Positions 53,763 through 62,330 are shown, counted from the stretch's first letter. The stretch is DNA of 64,000 nt from Neorhizobium alkalisoli (GCF_002968635.1 NZ_PVBN01000013.1:109731-173730), one strand, 5' to 3'. Notes: generated by a model not told the origin, from the sequence alone. Numbers and translations: made by a program.

Positions 53763-54701
53763 TCAAGATGCTTGGCGAATCTGGCCGCCATGCTTGTCTT
53801 CGCGCCATTTCAGCTTGTCCCGCTGAACAAGCTCGACATCCAGCATTTCTTTTTCTTTGTACGCAACAGCATGCCGAACGTTTTTCAGGTCACGGCAGAG
53901 GCGTCGCATCCCATCGGGCTCAAGGCTGGCTGCGTGATCGGTTCCCTTCCAGGTGCGATCAAGAGTGAAATGGCGCTCGACGTACTCGAAGTCGCCCTTA
54001 CCGAAAATATTGCGGCCAATAATGCCTGCCGTCATCGCCGCGACATCGGCTGCGATGCCCAAGTGGTGGCCAGAGAAGCCGATAGATTTCACTCGGTCTC
54101 CATAACGCTCCTGAAGGCGATTGATTTCGAGAATGCAGATGTCCTTGAACGCAACGGGATAACCGGAGGTGCAGGCGTACAGAACTACGTCCTTTGCACG
54201 ACCGTGTTTTTCATAGAAACCCACAAGGCGGTCAGTCTCCTCGTGCGTCGTCATGCCTGTGGAGACGTGGATCTCTCCGTCAAAGTTCTTGCAAAGGAAT
54301 TCCTGCAATACGTAGTGCTGGTTTGTCGCCGATGGCAACTTGATAAGGTTCGGCTTAAGAGTGGTGATTTCCTGTGCCGAAGTGAGATCCCAGACAGAAG
54401 TGGAATAGTCGATTTCCATCATCCGGCATTCTTGTTGTAACTCTTTATGCTGGCCGACCGAAAACTCTAAGAATTCACGATGTTCACCATAAGTGGAGCC
54501 GTAAGAATTTGCGGGAACAGGATGAGGTTTTTCGTATTCCTCTGGCGTAAGAAGTTCCTTGTTATTTCGCTTCTGGAACTTAGCAACATGTGCCCCACAG
54601 ACTTTGGACGCTACTCGGATTAACTCTTTGGCGATATCCATGTCGCCCATGTGGTTGCAGCCGATCTCTGCTATTACCTTAATCTCGTTAGAAACGGTCA
54701 T
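53763..54701 (-). CDS. Sialic acid synthase-like enzyme (NeuB/SpsE family), short form
   Basis: Condenses phosphoenolpyruvate with a six-carbon sugar (ManNAc, mannose 6-phosphate or a relative) to make a nine-carbon nonulosonic acid. The 312-residue TIM-barrel protein has VIAEIGCNHMGDMDIAKELI at the N-terminus, KLPSATNQHYVLQ, VSTGMTTHEE and IGFSGHHLGIAADVAA. It ends at about the end of the barrel (QRDKLKW...), so the C-terminal SAF/antifreeze-like domain of typical NeuB is missing. AGAGGA precedes ATG 54701. Coupled to the downstream CMP-synthetase. Confidence 0.85.
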   Translation of the reverse strand: MTVSNEIKVIAEIGCNHMGDMDIAKELIRVASKVCGAHVAKFQKRNNKELLTPEEYEKPHPVPANSYGSTYGEHREFLEFSVGQHKELQQECRMMEIDYSTSVWDLTSAQEITTLKPNLIKLPSATNQHYVLQEFLCKNFDGEIHVSTGMTTHEETDRLVGFYEKHGRAKDVVLYACTSGYPVAFKDICILEINRLQERYGDRVKSIGFSGHHLGIAADVAAMTAGIIGRNIFGKGDFEYVERHFTLDRTWKGTDHAASLEPDGMRRLCRDLKNVRHAVAYKEKEMLDVELVQRDKLKWREDKHGGQIRQAS

Positions 54702-54805
54702 TCCGCAGTTCCTCTAATTTTTAATATGGCAGCGCGCGCCATCACTGTTTCTAGTCAGGCTATCACCGCTGCCCATCCAGCACTTCAAATGCCGGCAGTT
54801 TGTGG

Positions 54806-55978
54806 CTAATGCAAGCCCCTTAAGGCCTTTTTCAGTTCGAGTATCCCTGACACGAGATGATAAAGCGTGCTGGCGGGAGCGGGTTCTTTTTGCCACGCCC
54901 CGTCGGACATGAGTCTATCGCGCCACAGCCCTTTTCGAGGTACCTCGTCTATAAATCTTCTTAATGCGTTTGCGGCGCGAACGGCTTCCTCAAGAAAGCG
55001 CGTCCTTTCTGAACCCGAGCATGTAGAAGCAAGTGCTAGTGCTGCTTTAAGCCATTCGGTTTGTGCCCAGAGCCTGCAGGTATCGTCGAGCACCGCAAAA
55101 TCGTCCGTTAATTGCATTACCGCAGCATTTCGGTGTGGGCAGATTCCGTGAGTTACGCCTAGCTCGAACAGCCGCCGAGCGATCGCCAGCGCTTCGGTGT
55201 TCCGCCTCGACTGCCCCCATCGTGTCATAAGCCAGGCCCACTCGAACTGATGCCCTGGCTCGATAATTCTACCACGGAGGCCGGGGAATGGATCCCACTG
55301 ACCATCGAAAAATTCCCGTATAGCGCCTGTCCTTGGATCCAGGAACCGGGTGGTGGCAATCTGAATCAACTCGTCCGCCATGGCCGTCCAAACGGGGTTC
55401 TTCGATGTCGTCGCGAGTTCCCATTCTAGAGCTGCCTCCAGTAGATGCATATGAGGATTTGAGCAGAGAGGTAGCTTCCGCGGGTACCCTTCCTCATACC
55501 CGCCGAGAGGATGGCGATAAGGGCTCATAGCCACCAGCAGATCGAGCGCCTTCGCCTCAAAATTGTTTGCCGTTTCAGGCTGTGCTGATGCCATGATAGC
55601 ATAAGCCAGCAGCGCAAATGCCTGATTGTAAGGATCGAATGCTGGGTCCAAAATTTCCCCACTCGCGGACATCAACGAGGCAAAGTAACCCTCAGAGGTA
55701 CGAAAGCAACTTTCAAAATACTGGAGCCCATGAGCCGCAGCTGCCCGCCAGTTCCCAGGCCAACCCGAGTTTCCGGCGGCAACAAAGCTGTAAACCTGCC
55801 GCGGTTGCACTCGGAAACGCCGATTTGCTGGATACGGCTTTCCGTCGAGGTCGAGAAGCTCTTCGAACCCCCCGGTCAGACCATCTGCTCCGCTTTCCCA
55901 CCAAAGCGGGAGCGCAGAGTTGTGTAGCCAGTCCGTAAAATAGGTTTCCTGTTCTGCTAAATTGACCATAGGATTCAT
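54806..55978 (-). CDS. N-acylglucosamine 2-epimerase / mannose isomerase family protein
   Basis: A 390-residue alpha/alpha-barrel enzyme of the AGE family, which epimerises GlcNAc and ManNAc or isomerises mannose and fructose. The catalytic His residues appear in NPHMHLLEA, IEPGHQFEWAWL (His with Glu) and STLYHLVSG. The family is split between GlcNAc epimerases and sugar isomerases, and sequence alone does not settle which this is. It lies about 100 bases before the synthase gene, so it could supply ManNAc or mannose to it. Start ATG 55978 or 55969. Confidence 0.83.
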   Translation of the reverse strand: MNPMVNLAEQETYFTDWLHNSALPLWWESGADGLTGGFEELLDLDGKPYPANRRFRVQPRQVYSFVAAGNSGWPGNWRAAAAHGLQYFESCFRTSEGYFASLMSASGEILDPAFDPYNQAFALLAYAIMASAQPETANNFEAKALDLLVAMSPYRHPLGGYEEGYPRKLPLCSNPHMHLLEAALEWELATTSKNPVWTAMADELIQIATTRFLDPRTGAIREFFDGQWDPFPGLRGRIIEPGHQFEWAWLMTRWGQSRRNTEALAIARRLFELGVTHGICPHRNAAVMQLTDDFAVLDDTCRLWAQTEWLKAALALASTCSGSERTRFLEEAVRAANALRRFIDEVPRKGLWRDRLMSDGAWQKEPAPASTLYHLVSGILELKKALRGLH

Positions 55979-56329
55979 GTCAGGATCCGCAGTTGTAATT
56001 TACTCAACATTAACAATATTCAGCCGGGTTCTACATTAAGATTACTTAGGTAGGTTGATCTATTAGCGTCGCGTGGCTCTTGCACGAAAGAGATTCCCCC
56101 TCCCTAGGAGTGCATCGCCCCCACCGCCACTCATTGCCCCCGTTAGCTAGCGCTCTGCCATTTCAGTATAACTAGCAACTGAGAAAGCGAATCGTTGACA
56201 ACGTCACGTCCGGCCACTTTAAGACGCTGAAGTGTCGGCTACCTCCAGGCATTTCAATACGCTGTGATCGCCAGCCCCATTGGAAGTGGGGTAGGATCTC
56301 GGGAACGAGCAAGACGCGCGATTTGATTT
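55979..56329. other. Gap within the glycan island
   Basis: 351 bases without a gene. It probably holds the promoter for the epimerase-synthase-CMP genes. A weak imperfect inverted repeat around 56208-56240 (CACTT / AAGTG) could end the upstream fusion gene. Nothing else is clear. Confidence 0.4.
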
Positions 56330-58006
56330 TCAGAGGATGCCTGCCTTCTTGAGAAATCTATCAATCGGCTTTGCGATTGATGGAGGTAGCATCCTGTCAC
56401 CGAGCCTCACAACATGCCGTTTCACCGACCCATAGGAGTTTAGCCTCTTTTGGAAACCGTCAGCGGGGGTAGGCTGCGGCTTTTCCAACCTTGTTCCCTG
56501 CTTCTGCCATCGGCGAGAGACAAAAGTCTTATTCATCCAGAATTCGTGCTGCCAGTCTTTTACCTCAAGGAAAGTAGACCAGAGGCTTTCGAGCTGTGTG
56601 AACTCTGCTTTCTTCACGTGGACATCCCAAGGTTTGTCGCCGACAAAATGGATCACCTTAACATCCGCCATGTTCACCAGATTTGGATGGTGGACGACAA
56701 GCCGCTTGAGCATGTTGTACTCAGGAGGAAGGCGCTTCATCTCTTGACCAAAGACGGAGTTCAGAAAACCTTGGTCACCGCCATCGGAGCTCTCATGCGA
56801 TAGGAGAGAGCGGAAGACGCGGTTCTGCAGGTCGGCGGATGGGGTAAAGGAGAATAGGCCGGAGTTGAAATCTGAGGTAATCTCGATACCCCAATCCGGT
56901 GCTGCCAACATTTCTTCATATTGGAACAGATCGTCGATATTCTTCAAAATGATGCAGTCGGCATCAATAAAGGTGATTCGATCGTATTCGAGCAGATCAA
57001 AGACGCGCAGCTTTGTGAACGTGTCGAGAAAGCGGGTCTGTGAGGGGTTATGAGGATTGGCTAGCTTCTCTACATATCGCGTCTGGACATTTGGCAAGTG
57101 AGCAAGCGCACGAGGGGTGTAGGGATCAGAATGCAGGACGAGGAGAGGGACATCAGAGACTTTGGCCAAAGAGCGAGCCAAAGCCATCGCTCCAATGGAG
57201 TATCGACCGTCAGCAAGCGTAACGTAGATGTTGCCGCCCTTAGTCGCAGGTGTCTGTCTAGTAGTAAACCGACGCTCCGATCCATCAAGGTACGGAGCCA
57301 TAACATTCATCTGCGAAAGCCCGATCAGTTCGAATTTGTATTGCTCGCGGACGGCCCGAAGGAACATCAGATCGACTTCGAGATCGTGGTTGCTTTCGTA
57401 GCCGCCTTTGTAGTCTTTCTCTTGCAGATGTTTCCGGGAATCTTCCGGGACGTTCCAAGCGTAACGTGAAGCTGCTTGCTCGTACAGATCGATGCCAGCC
57501 AAATAAATTTTGTTGAAGCCCAGGATTGCCGCGAAAGCAATCATCTGCATGCCTTGGGTTGGCAGGGGGCGCCCCATCAAGAACCGAGCCAGCGTGGGAT
57601 TGGTGGCGATGACTGCCCAATGGTCATAGTTCGGCAACATCGCAGCAGCTGTCCCATTAACGACCCGATCTTTGGCGTCGGATGGCAAAAACGGCTGAAA
57701 GAAGGCTTTGATGGTATATTGATCCCGAGCTTGGATTTCTTGAATTGCGTTGCGGAGGCCCTTGTTCTCGACTGACCAGAAGAACCCGTCGACGCGATCT
57801 CCGAAGCGTTTCTCCTCCTCCAGGAAAAACCAGTTCGCGCGGAAAACAGTACCGTCAGCAATCTCATCATCGCTCAGCGACACTTCATTCACCGAGGGAC
57901 CGTTTCCTGCGATATAACAGGGTTTGTCTAATCGGTCCTTGAACAGCTCAAATACCGTCTCGATTTGCGAAGGAAGAGAAGTGTAGTTCTTGGGAAAGGA
58001 AGCCAT
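56330..58006 (-). CDS. Fused GT42 sialyltransferase-like and GT8 glycosyltransferase
   Basis: A 558-residue two-domain glycosyltransferase. Residues about 25-240 match GT42 (Campylobacter CstI/CstII): CYIAGNGPSVNEV at 30-42, the VFRANWFF loop at 54-61 (Asn58 matches the CMP-contacting Asn of CstII), and GFNKIYLAGIDLYEQAASRYAW at 163-184. Residues about 258-460 are a GT8 domain with IYVTLADGRYSIGAMALARSL, the metal DxD as FIDADC at 347-351, GDQGFLN and the closing HFVGDKPW. The CstII catalytic His position seems to be Tyr or Gly here, with a His at 207 three or four residues on. It probably adds two successive sugars, one a CMP-nonulosonate, to one glycan; that is inferred. No membrane segment. 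Confidence 0.82.
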   Translation of the reverse strand: MASFPKNYTSLPSQIETVFELFKDRLDKPCYIAGNGPSVNEVSLSDDEIADGTVFRANWFFLEEEKRFGDRVDGFFWSVENKGLRNAIQEIQARDQYTIKAFFQPFLPSDAKDRVVNGTAAAMLPNYDHWAVIATNPTLARFLMGRPLPTQGMQMIAFAAILGFNKIYLAGIDLYEQAASRYAWNVPEDSRKHLQEKDYKGGYESNHDLEVDLMFLRAVREQYKFELIGLSQMNVMAPYLDGSERRFTTRQTPATKGGNIYVTLADGRYSIGAMALARSLAKVSDVPLLVLHSDPYTPRALAHLPNVQTRYVEKLANPHNPSQTRFLDTFTKLRVFDLLEYDRITFIDADCIILKNIDDLFQYEEMLAAPDWGIEITSDFNSGLFSFTPSADLQNRVFRSLLSHESSDGGDQGFLNSVFGQEMKRLPPEYNMLKRLVVHHPNLVNMADVKVIHFVGDKPWDVHVKKAEFTQLESLWSTFLEVKDWQHEFWMNKTFVSRRWQKQGTRLEKPQPTPADGFQKRLNSYGSVKRHVVRLGDRMLPPSIAKPIDRFLKKAGIL

Positions 58007-58012
58007 TATCGG

Positions 58013-58909
58013 TTACCACATCACTTTGAGGTCTTTCTGAGATGCCTGGAGTGCTCGCAGATAGCGAACAACCCTAGGACTATCCGAGTGATTTGTTTCG
58101 ATGTCAGACGTAATCTGTTGTTGACGCTCGGGGGCGATCTCCAAAGCCAACCGCAGCTTCGAGACTTTTAGCATTCCCGCTTTGGAAGCCTTGTAGCGAT
58201 CAATGGCCCTGTCGAAGAGTTCAAATATCTCGTCCACAGGAAGCGTGAGGAAGTCCACCGATTTAACAGCATCGAGTGACCGTGATTTTCGATACACCGC
58301 CATGTTATGGCCGACGTCGCCGATCAGATCGAAGTAGTCTCGCAAATACTCCATTTGGTACACCAACCACGGACTCTGCCAGTGGAAGTAGTCCTGGTGC
58401 AACACCAGACCGCCTAGTTTTACCCGGCTGTAGAAATGCATCATGGCGTTTATAAGAGAAGGATGCTTAACAATGTCGACGTAGGCGATGTCAAGCGGCT
58501 CGATGTTCGCTTTGCAGGTTTCCAGAAGGTCTCCTCGATTTAGAGATACTTTATCCTTGTAAGGTGCCGTATTTCTCTCCCAGATGCCGAAGAACGACTC
58601 CGGCTGAAACAACGGGTCATCCCTCAGCCGTTGCCGCGATGCCCCGTTATGAAGGAACAGATCATATACCTCCACAACAGAGCCTGCGGGTGTCGCCTCA
58701 CCGAAGATACATGTTGTCCCACCGACGTAGCATCCCAGTTCCGCAACACGAGCCGGTTCCGACAGAGTGGAGCAAAGGGCATTTAGAAAGAAGACCTCCT
58801 CGTCGCTGAGCATCGAATACGGGTGGAATTTGCGTATTGCTGCGACGACGCTTGTTGCCTGAGGGGCCATTCGAATGAAGCGATGAAGGGTTCTATCTGA
58901 CGGATACAT
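58013..58909 (-). CDS. Class I SAM-dependent methyltransferase (Methyltransf_24-like)
   Basis: A 298-residue protein whose central part carries a SAM-binding signature, VAELGCYVGGTTCIFG, followed by the acidic strand end VEVYDLF and later DIAYVDIVKHPSL and GGLVLHQDYFHW. It fits macrocin-O-methyltransferase/TylF-like or Methyltransf_24 enzymes, which often modify polysaccharide sugars. ATG 58909 has AAGGTGG at good spacing; the frame extends 31 codons further without support. The GT42-GT8 gene follows 6 bases later, so both are in one operon. Glycan methylation is inferred. Confidence 0.75.
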   Translation of the reverse strand: MYPSDRTLHRFIRMAPQATSVVAAIRKFHPYSMLSDEEVFFLNALCSTLSEPARVAELGCYVGGTTCIFGEATPAGSVVEVYDLFLHNGASRQRLRDDPLFQPESFFGIWERNTAPYKDKVSLNRGDLLETCKANIEPLDIAYVDIVKHPSLINAMMHFYSRVKLGGLVLHQDYFHWQSPWLVYQMEYLRDYFDLIGDVGHNMAVYRKSRSLDAVKSVDFLTLPVDEIFELFDRAIDRYKASKAGMLKVSKLRLALEIAPERQQQITSDIETNHSDSPRVVRYLRALQASQKDLKVMW

Positions 58910-59481
58910 GCGCCCACCTTGTTTGTTTGGCGGGGATAAACGCATAGTGAGGCGCGTGACGCAAGTTATCAGGTACATTCTGAAGTGGTATTTTTTTATC
59001 ACAGGTTCAGCTCATTCAGCCATTGTCCGACGTTTGGGATCTGTAACCCAGCGAGACTTCGCAGGCATCAACGAATTGATTGAAAGACTTGGAGTGCCCC
59101 TGTTCTCCACCCGCATTCGATCAATATGCTTCCTGCTCGTCGCGCGGCGGGTGAAAAAGAGGTGAGGCGAGTGATCTGCCAGTTCAGAGCGTACGCACCA
59201 ATCACGTATTTGCCTCGACCATTAACGAGCTCGCTGCTGGGATGTGGAGCAAGCGCCGGCACGATCGAGACGCCAAGGGCAAACCGTCTCCTGCTGGGGT
59301 GATCGACCGGTCGTGTATGCCGTGACGCTCCCATCCGCGTCGCGCTTCATACTTGCTGAGAAGTGATGGTCCCAAGCGCCATCAACCCGGCTCTAGCGGA
59401 CCATTTTCTCCTAGCGACGTCGATGTGATGTAGTTTTTTGTCCTATTCGAGGATAGCTCCGCGAGTGAGGGGAGGGGTTTC
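58910..59481. other. Intergenic stretch in the glycan island
   Basis: 572 bases. Short frames on both strands have no recognised similarity and no good ribosome sites. It likely holds a promoter for the methyltransferase/fusion operon. It looks like decayed sequence. Confidence 0.4.
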
Positions 59482-60420
59482 TCACCGACCGCGGAACCTT
59501 TGCAGCACGGCGTCACGACCGCCCAATAAGGCCGAATAGTAAAGGCGTTGTTTGGCGATTCGATATCGTTTGATTGATACTGGGGCACTTTCGTCGTACC
59601 CCAGATAGTTGTGATGAACATAGAATTCTACAAAGCTACCCCTGTCAATTACTCCCTGGACAGGATGATCCCGGTTTTTTGGCTTGTTTTCTTCGTTGTA
59701 CCAAGGCTTGGTCTTAAACAGGTCGCCGCAAATCCACCAGTCATGGTAGTTATAGGAAGCGATGATCCTCAGTGAACAAAAGTTGTCGATAACGAATGGT
59801 ACGAGGCCGAAGACAAGTAAGCCCACCTTGAAGAAGTTTGCGGTATAATAGGAATCTTGGATCTGCCGGCCTATCCTGATCAGGGAGAACTCGCCATATC
59901 CGAATGGCGCTTCGCGGTAAGTAGTCTGGATTGCGCGCTGACCTCGGCCGGTGTTGGCTCTAATGAAGAGCACATGCCTTCGTCTCGTCTGATCGTATAA
60001 ACAACAGTGGTGCCCATCAAGCTCGGCGTCCAGCCCCCACGACATTCCATTGATGTATTTGGGATGGTCAGACGCGATGAGTTTACCCATTTCACGAAAG
60101 GTATAACCATCTTCGCTGGCGAATTGGTACAGGCCGTCGTTGTGAGGCATGTTTAAGGGACCAATCTGTCCGCCGATCGCTTCAATCGCGTTGTCGGCGC
60201 CAACATAGGCCGAGAAGTTGTGGCAGGCGTAGCTCTTGCTTAGAATCGGATCGCATACGCTGAAGTTCAGGCCGTCGTCACTCACCATGTGCATCGTGTT
60301 CGAATAGTCACGCCTGCGGCGGAAATATAGATGTATCTTGCCTCGGGACATAATTACCGAGAAGTATGCCGCCCCTTTGTTCGGTAATACATTTGTGTGT
60401 TGTTCGGTATCTTCGATCAT
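59482..60420 (-). CDS. Putative five-bladed beta-propeller protein (glycoside hydrolase-like), unassigned
   Basis: About 312 residues from ATG 60420, though the start is uncertain because no ribosome site stands out. The sequence has the repeated aromatic and Asp-rich strands of GH43/GH32-like propellers, for example IHLYFRRRRDYSNTMHMVSDDGLNF, YQFASEDGYTFREMG and GLDAELDGHHCCLYDQTRRRHVLFIR. I cannot identify catalytic residues with confidence, so it may be an inactive or glycan-binding relative. No signal peptide is visible. It lies upstream of the methyltransferase on the same strand, so a role in the same glycan is possible. Confidence 0.55.
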   Translation of the reverse strand: MIEDTEQHTNVLPNKGAAYFSVIMSRGKIHLYFRRRRDYSNTMHMVSDDGLNFSVCDPILSKSYACHNFSAYVGADNAIEAIGGQIGPLNMPHNDGLYQFASEDGYTFREMGKLIASDHPKYINGMSWGLDAELDGHHCCLYDQTRRRHVLFIRANTGRGQRAIQTTYREAPFGYGEFSLIRIGRQIQDSYYTANFFKVGLLVFGLVPFVIDNFCSLRIIASYNYHDWWICGDLFKTKPWYNEENKPKNRDHPVQGVIDRGSFVEFYVHHNYLGYDESAPVSIKRYRIAKQRLYYSALLGGRDAVLQRFRGR

Positions 60421-60783
60421 CAACTTTGCCGGTTTAGTTTGGTGTGAGCATATAACCGGCGCTCGCCCCCGGATACACGACGATCTTTTCAAGCCATAGT
60501 CGCTGGACGAGGCCTAATCGATTCCCCCATGAGACGGCAACTTGCTGCGGGGACCGTGGTTCGAGCGAACTCTGGGCTTGCTACGTTTGCTCCGGAGGAG
60601 AGTTGGTACAGATCGCCCGCATCAGAACGTGTTTCTGGGAGCGGTGGTATCCTTCTAGGGTCGGTGGCAGGTCTTATCCGATTTCATTCCCATTCATGCT
60701 GCCCTAAAAGCAGCATCCCGACAGGTTGTCTGAAGTGCGCCGCTGTCATATTTATAGGCCCAATCTCAAGTTCGGAGTGCATA
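60421..60783. other. Divergent gap between propeller-like gene and small phage-like gene
   Basis: 363 bases. The frame of the downstream small gene stays open upstream to 60529, but that part has no family similarity and no ribosome site. Promoters for both neighbours are expected here; none is obvious. Confidence 0.4.
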
Positions 60784-61110
60784 ATGGCTTTTCTCGATTT
60801 GATTTGGCGGCTGGAGCGGCTTCAGGGTCCTGAGAGGCAACTGGATGAGGAGCTTGCTGCGGCCCTTGAATGGTCGAAAAAGCACGAATATGTCACCGCT
60901 CCGGCATTCACTAATTCTATCGATGACGCGATCGCACTGATGAATGAAGTTGCACCTTCCGACCGATGGGGCGTCGGTTTCGCTGATGGGAAAGGATCCG
61001 GTTTGGTAGAGGATGAAGCTTACACGGAAGGGCCGAACGTAGCTATCGCGCTTTGCATCGTTTCCCTCAAGGCGATGTTGCGACGGAACGGCCAAAAGCT
61101 TGAAGGTTGA
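60784..61110 (+). CDS. Phage ABA-sandwich-like small protein
   Basis: A 108-residue protein resembling bacteriophage ABA sandwich domain proteins: an N-terminal helix (LDLIWRLERLQGPERQLDEELAAAL), a central DAIALMN segment with WGVGFADGKG, and a C-terminal helix beginning NVAIALCIVSLKAML. Such genes occur in prophages and scattered through rhizobial genomes; function unknown. A related gene lies at 62331 and a broken copy directly follows. Confidence 0.6.
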   Translation: MAFLDLIWRLERLQGPERQLDEELAAALEWSKKHEYVTAPAFTNSIDDAIALMNEVAPSDRWGVGFADGKGSGLVEDEAYTEGPNVAIALCIVSLKAMLRRNGQKLEG

Positions 61111-61240
61111 AATCATAGTTCAAAGGCTTGAGTCGGCCAAAGAGGCAGACAGAATGCTGGACGGGAATGCAGAGCCATCGCCGGCTGGACATAAGTTTAC
61201 CATTTCGAGAGATGGGGCGAACCAAACAAACATCACTTAG
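61100..61240 (+). pseudogene. Truncated ABA-sandwich-like copy
   Basis: A 46-codon frame, opening at a TTG, begins with VEIIVQRLESAKEADRMLDGN, closely matching the N-terminus of the gene at 62331 (ISEVIADLEAAKTTERMLDG), then departs from the family and stops. It overlaps the end of the intact copy upstream. I read it as the remnant of a tandem duplicate. Confidence 0.5.
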
Positions 61241-61329
61241 CTTGGAACCCTCGCACGAATGACATCAGAGACGCGAAGCCGGCACGAGCGCTCGTGTAGC
61301 TGGACTAGTAGAGGCTTTCTACCTGCCCA

Positions 61330-61369
61330 ATGAGGTAAGACCGCTTACAATGAGGTAAGACCGCTTACG
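61330..61369. repeat. Perfect 20-base tandem duplication
   Basis: The unit AATGAGGTAAGACCGCTTAC occurs twice head to tail, at 61330-61349 and 61350-61369, in the 269-base gap 61241-61509. No gene is apparent in this gap. The unit contains the short inverted pair GTAAG/CTTAC. Confidence 0.85.
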
Positions 61370-61509
61370 AAGTGCCGGCACCGGCAATATGAGCGATCTT
61401 TCGTGACGTGATCGGGCTCCGAGGGGTGCTCACGGAGCTCTTCAATGGTGTGAAGTGAGAGAAATTTATCCCTTGAGGAGGAGAATCCCTATTCGCTGAG
61501 GGAAACGGC

Positions 61510-62238
61510 CTAAACGGCCGTCATAAAATATGTCGCATAGTTATTGGTCGTTCTGAGCGCATTGATCGAAAGAGGTCGGAAACTCGCGTTCCCAATAGCG
61601 TCCCAAAATTGGTCAAGCCTGTATGACGTTGCTGTAATATGTTGGAGCTCATAATCGGCGAGATCTTTGATCCCTCGATATTTCTCATTTCCGTTATCGA
61701 ATCGGATCTGGATAAAGCCAAGAGCGCCGGTCTTGCAAACGGATCGGATTGCATTGAGAACTTCCAAACCATATTCCTTGCTCGGAAAGTGCTGGAAGAC
61801 CGCGGTGCTTAGAAATAGGTCAATTGAGTCAGAAATGCTGTCCTTTACTGAAGACGGTGGGCCATCCAAAAGAACGGGAGTGATATAATCTGGCCGACCC
61901 TCTGCGGTCATTAGCCTCTTGCATTCGGCGAGGTTTTTTTCTGATATGTCGACGCCATAGTACTTTTGTGAGATGGATTGGAGACCGAAAGCATTTGCTC
62001 CGCCGCCTGGCCCCCATTCGAGTGCGACTAGGTCTTGTAGTGTCGTCGGGGATCTGCCTGCCAACCGGAAGAGAAAACGCACCTTTTCCAGCGACGATTG
62101 ACCGATGCCTTGCCAAAGAACATCGTCCGCCCAGCGACCTACACCGCGATAGTGAGATTGATCCTGCCGATAAGCCTCGTCATCCTTGTCGTTCCAGACG
62201 CTTCTGATAGCTTCGTAAACAGTTGATGTTTCGGACAA
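61510..62238 (-). CDS. Class I SAM-dependent methyltransferase
   Basis: A 242-residue methyltransferase-like protein. The SAM-binding strand-loop is VALEWGPGGGANAFGL, followed by the acidic ribose-binding strand YYGVDIS and the post-motif SDSIDLFLSTAVFQHFPSKEYGLEVL. The start is probably TTG 62238 with GGGAG about 10 bases upstream; no early ATG exists. The product may modify a sugar of the nearby glycan, but it stands apart from the main cluster and lies between two phage-like genes. Confidence 0.72.
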   Translation of the reverse strand: MSETSTVYEAIRSVWNDKDDEAYRQDQSHYRGVGRWADDVLWQGIGQSSLEKVRFLFRLAGRSPTTLQDLVALEWGPGGGANAFGLQSISQKYYGVDISEKNLAECKRLMTAEGRPDYITPVLLDGPPSSVKDSISDSIDLFLSTAVFQHFPSKEYGLEVLNAIRSVCKTGALGFIQIRFDNGNEKYRGIKDLADYELQHITATSYRLDQFWDAIGNASFRPLSINALRTTNNYATYFMTAV

Positions 62239-62330
62239 CTTTTCGCTCCCTTAGGCTACCTGTCATAATTTTGCTTTCTCGCTACAATCCGATAGGTATA
62301 GCGAGGACACATATATTGCTAGGGTTTTAA

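Noticed and set aside
61320..61380. CRISPR-like repeat
   Set aside because: The two 20-base units are directly adjacent with no spacer, and no cas genes are present.
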